Positions 61,634 through 64,000 of a stretch of DNA of 64,000 nucleotides are shown piece after piece. A model generated the notes under the pieces. That model was not told the DNA's origin and made no database searches. It was given only the letters and a program-made list of their open reading frames with translations. Location: the NCBI GenBank assembly GCA_047639675.1, contig JBLIOI010000009.1, positions 4,464 to 68,463 of the forward strand. Direction: 5' to 3'. This DNA is from JABACD01 sp047639675. GTDB lineage: Bacteria > Planctomycetota > UBA1135 > GCA-002686595. A program made the translations under genes and the position numbers. How positions within the stretch are numbered: position 1 is the stretch's first letter; each line of letters starts with the position of its first letter.

Positions 61634-62953
61634 ATGCTCACGCGTCTTGCCCTGCAGCGCCCTGAGCTGCGCGCATGGGCGATGTACGACTGGGCGAACT
61701 CCGCCATGTTTGCGGTGATCGTAACCGCGATCTACCCGATTTTTTTCGCGCGCGTCGCTTACGTTGAAACCGGCGGTCTTAGTGCGAATGAAGTCCATGC
61801 GCGCGCAACCGCGATCTCCCTCGGAATCATCGCCTTGATCGCCCCCTTGCTTGGAGTTGTCGCCGACCGCTCCGCCAGCAAGAAGCGCTTGCTGTTTTTC
61901 TTTGCAGCGATCGGAGCCACAGCGTGTTCCGCTATGTTCTTCATCGGTCCCGGGGAGTGGCGCTTTGCTTCGACCTTGTTCGTAATAGCTAATATCGGCG
62001 CTACGGGCAGTTTCGTGTTCTACGACTCACTCCTGCCGCACGTCGCCAGTCGTGAGGAAATGGACCAACTCTCGACATCGGCCTTCGCCATGGGGTATCT
62101 CGGGGGCGGCTTGTTGCTTGCCCTCAACTTGGCTTGGATTCAAAAGCCCGAGTGGTTCGGCTTGCCGCACGGCGAGGGTCTCACCCCAAGCGAAGCAACG
62201 CTTCCCACGCGCCTCTCGTTCTTATCTGTCGGTCTGTGGTGGATCCTCTTCAGCATTCCTCTTCTGCGCCGCGTGCCTGAACCCCTTGTCACAGGAACCC
62301 AGAGAGCCGCGAGCTTCGGACGCGCCTTCATTGGCGCCTTCACCGGCCTGCGTGGAACCCTGCGAGACCTCTTGCGTTACAAGCAGGCAGCGTTGCTATT
62401 GCTTGCCTTCCTGCTCTACAACGACGGCATCTCGACAGTCATTCGCATGGCTACGAGCTATGGCGACGAACTCGGACTAAATAGCGGCCAGATGATGAGC
62501 GCCATCTTGATGGTGCAATTTGTCGGCATCCCGTGCACCTTGCTGTTTGGTTGGATCGCTGGCCGCGTAGGCAGCAAGCGCTCGATCGTGATCGGCTTGA
62601 TTGTCTACACATGTGTCTGCGTTCTCGCTCGCAACCTGGAAACCGCCGCCGAGTTCTTTGCTATGGCTGGGCTGATCGCTCTAGTTCAAGGCGGAACACA
62701 AGCCCTCTCGCGCTCACTCTTCGCCAGCATGATCCCGGTCAACAAGTCCGGCGAGTTCTTCGGCTTCTTCGCGGTCTTCGATCGCTTCGCCGGAATCTTA
62801 GGCCCGCTGCTATTCTTTCAGGTGCAGGTCTGGACCGGGAATGTGCGCGATGCCGTGTTGCCAATCATTGCCATGATTGTCTTGGGAGGCGTCATCCTCT
62901 TATTCGTTAATGTCGAAGAGGGCAGGCGTGCCGCCATTGGCAGCCCTGAATGA
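61634..62953 (+). CDS. MFS transporter, UMF1/Atg22-like
   Basis: 439 residues from ATG 61634; a longer frame overlaps argF'. About twelve membrane helices. MYDWANSAMF at 17-26 is the hallmark of the UMF1/Atg22 family ('..YDwAnSaf'), with ADRSASKKRLL as the first MFS loop and GTQALSRSLFASMIPVNKSG near the C-terminus, also conserved. Members export amino acids or other small solutes; Atg22 releases amino acids from the yeast vacuole. Substrate not predictable. Probably co-transcribed with argF' and ended by the terminator at 63063. Confidence 0.92.
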   Translation: MLTRLALQRPELRAWAMYDWANSAMFAVIVTAIYPIFFARVAYVETGGLSANEVHARATAISLGIIALIAPLLGVVADRSASKKRLLFFFAAIGATACSAMFFIGPGEWRFASTLFVIANIGATGSFVFYDSLLPHVASREEMDQLSTSAFAMGYLGGGLLLALNLAWIQKPEWFGLPHGEGLTPSEATLPTRLSFLSVGLWWILFSIPLLRRVPEPLVTGTQRAASFGRAFIGAFTGLRGTLRDLLRYKQAALLLLAFLLYNDGISTVIRMATSYGDELGLNSGQMMSAILMVQFVGIPCTLLFGWIAGRVGSKRSIVIGLIVYTCVCVLARNLETAAEFFAMAGLIALVQGGTQALSRSLFASMIPVNKSGEFFGFFAVFDRFAGILGPLLFFQVQVWTGNVRDAVLPIIAMIVLGGVILLFVNVEEGRRAAIGSPE

Positions 62954-63062
62954 CAGGTCTCAAGCTTCCGAGTCATTATGTCGCCCCAGCAACTGAAGCC
63001 TGAGCGAGCATGAGAACACCATGACGGAGTCGTTCACGCTCGGCCGAGCGGACGCAAAGAGA

Positions 63063-63098
63063 GAAGCGATCCTGCTCGAGAGCAGAATCGCTTCTTTT
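63063..63098. terminator. Strong intrinsic terminator between convergent genes
   Basis: GAAGCGAT, C/A mismatch, CTGCT, loop CGAG, AGCAG, ATCGCTTC, then TTTT. Very stable stem 22 bp before the stop of the gene at the right edge; likely serves the MFS transcript. Confidence 0.88.
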
Positions 63099-63119
63099 GA
63101 GTGAATGAGCGAGGCTCGG

Positions 63120-64000
63120 TTAGAGCTCGATCTCGTCCGCAGACTCGCTTTCAACTTCAGGCTGAACTCCGGGAACGATCACATCGTCCTCAACGTAGGC
63201 TTCCTTGATGTTCGCCGCTGTCTTGGTTCCGTCTCCCGGAGCGACGGGCATCACCAGCGCACTGGGGTCCGTCTCCTGATAGCAGGTCGCCAATGTCTCG
63301 ACGGCGCCGCGTGCCTTCGCCGCAGCAATACCCATGCTCTCGAAGCGATTCTGCACCATGCGATACTGCTTGAGCTCGGCTTCGAGGCGTATGGCTTCGG
63401 CATCAAGTTCCAGCTTCCTTTCAGCAAGGCGTGCACGCAAGGCGCTGATGACTGCATTCGCGTAGTCGTCAAAGATGCGCATGGTCAGGCCATCGAGCAT
63501 CTCCGGCAATTGACTCTCCTGGTAGTTGACCAGTTGAGCTTGGATTTCCTTGCGGGCCTCGTCGCCGAGGCGCTTGGCTTTCAACTCGCGCGGGATGCGC
63601 AGAGCGGGGGATTCGGCGGGACCAAAGAGACGCTCTTGGACCTTCGTCTGGGAACGGAAGAAGAGCCAATCCCAAAGCGTCTTGCGCACGGGGATGTTCT
63701 TCGTCGGCAATGGATCGCCTATCGGGGCAATGCCTGCGATCGGATCCAGGTCGTCGAGGCCGCCGCGACCGAACTCGCTGAACTTCATCTCCAAAGTGAA
63801 GAGGTCGCGGGCGACTTCGTGGGGGAGACTGACGCCAGAAGCGCCGCTGGCCACGTCTTCGCTGAGGCGCGCGTGCACCGTCAAGGCCAAGCCGCGCTGG
63901 GAGGAAGTGATCAGGGGTTGCAGTTCGCCTTGGACAAGCTTCTTAAGGCTGGCGTCCTTTTGGAACCAGCTGTCGAGTGCGTCAGAGACCAGGCCGGCGT
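63120..64000 (-). CDS. Unrecognised protein, C-terminal part
   Basis: Open frame running off the right edge, so the N-terminus is missing; about 292 residues are visible. Visible text: AGLVSDALDSWFQKDASLKK at the edge, then LPTKNIPVRKTLWDWLFFRS, a charged helical stretch (ELKAKRLGDEARKEIQAQ) and a long probable coiled coil (ALRARLAERKLELDAEAIRL). The C-terminus is acidic (VESESADEIEL). No enzyme motif, signal or membrane segment in this part. I do not recognise a family. Confidence 0.75.
   Translation of the reverse strand, partial: AGLVSDALDSWFQKDASLKKLVQGELQPLITSSQRGLALTVHARLSEDVASGASGVSLPHEVARDLFTLEMKFSEFGRGGLDDLDPIAGIAPIGDPLPTKNIPVRKTLWDWLFFRSQTKVQERLFGPAESPALRIPRELKAKRLGDEARKEIQAQLVNYQESQLPEMLDGLTMRIFDDYANAVISALRARLAERKLELDAEAIRLEAELKQYRMVQNRFESMGIAAAKARGAVETLATCYQETDPSALVMPVAPGDGTKTAANIKEAYVEDDVIVPGVQPEVESESADEIEL

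Noticed and set aside
1..64000. tRNA, rRNA, insertion sequence or CRISPR array
   Set aside because: Looked for by eye on both strands; nothing convincing was found, though small RNAs could be missed without a covariance search.

Overview
The window looks like chromosomal DNA of a planctomycete-like bacterium. The pointers are a giant protein with an N-terminal LEPR-XLL-type motif, large secreted proteins built from carboxypeptidase-regulatory-like repeats, a sulfatase relic, and an acetyl/succinyl-ornithine type carbamoyltransferase in place of ordinary OTCase. This is inference from gene content; no rRNA or tRNA gene was seen to settle the taxonomy.

Left edge (1-2.7 kb): a glycosyltransferase fused to the start of a methyltransferase (cut by the edge), translationally coupled to a stand-alone RapZ C-terminal domain. 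A 1.3 kb non-coding stretch follows, with a decayed sulfatase and a perfect 28-bp palindrome.

Central attraction (2.7-27.2 kb): a co-directional block with a 5,295-residue LEPR-XLL/RTX surface or secreted protein, a DUF3467 protein, a GAF-GAF-TM-HlyD fusion, a PqqD-like/M50 protease/lipoyl-HlyD fusion, a SecA-like protein whose helicase motifs III, V and VI have decayed, a short HlyD/AcrA-type adaptor and a GT4 glycosyltransferase. No ABC exporter or TolC is present. I read this as a probable dedicated, little-described export and maturation system for the giant protein.

Housekeeping and peptidase region (27-43.7 kb): a secreted unknown; an apaG / M28 peptidase / YigZ / Gfo-Idh-MocA run; a tautomerase; an M18 aminopeptidase; a matrixin-like lipoprotein protease; a second M28 peptidase; ferredoxin FdxA; a SpoU-type RNA methyltransferase with a small Cys-rich protein; SUI1/DUF455/ATP-grasp; and DUF819 / SAM methylase / GIY-YIG. 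At 43.9-47.3 kb lies a 1,150-residue protein of repeated regulatory-like domains.

Tryptophan region (47.6-59.4 kb, minus strand): trpE-G-D-C-F-B-A, a chorismate-mutase-like fragment, DAHP synthase and hrpB, almost all with overlapping stop/start codons. Upstream is a textbook attenuator: a leader peptide with three consecutive Trp codons, a 1:2 hairpin, a possible 2:3 antiterminator, and a terminator whose 3' arm also contains the trpE Shine-Dalgarno.

Right edge (59.4-64 kb): a small TPR-like ORF, a frameshifted relic of a carboxypeptidase-regulatory-like protein, the argF'-type carbamoyltransferase, a UMF1/Atg22-type MFS transporter, a strong terminator and the C-terminal part of an unrecognised protein.
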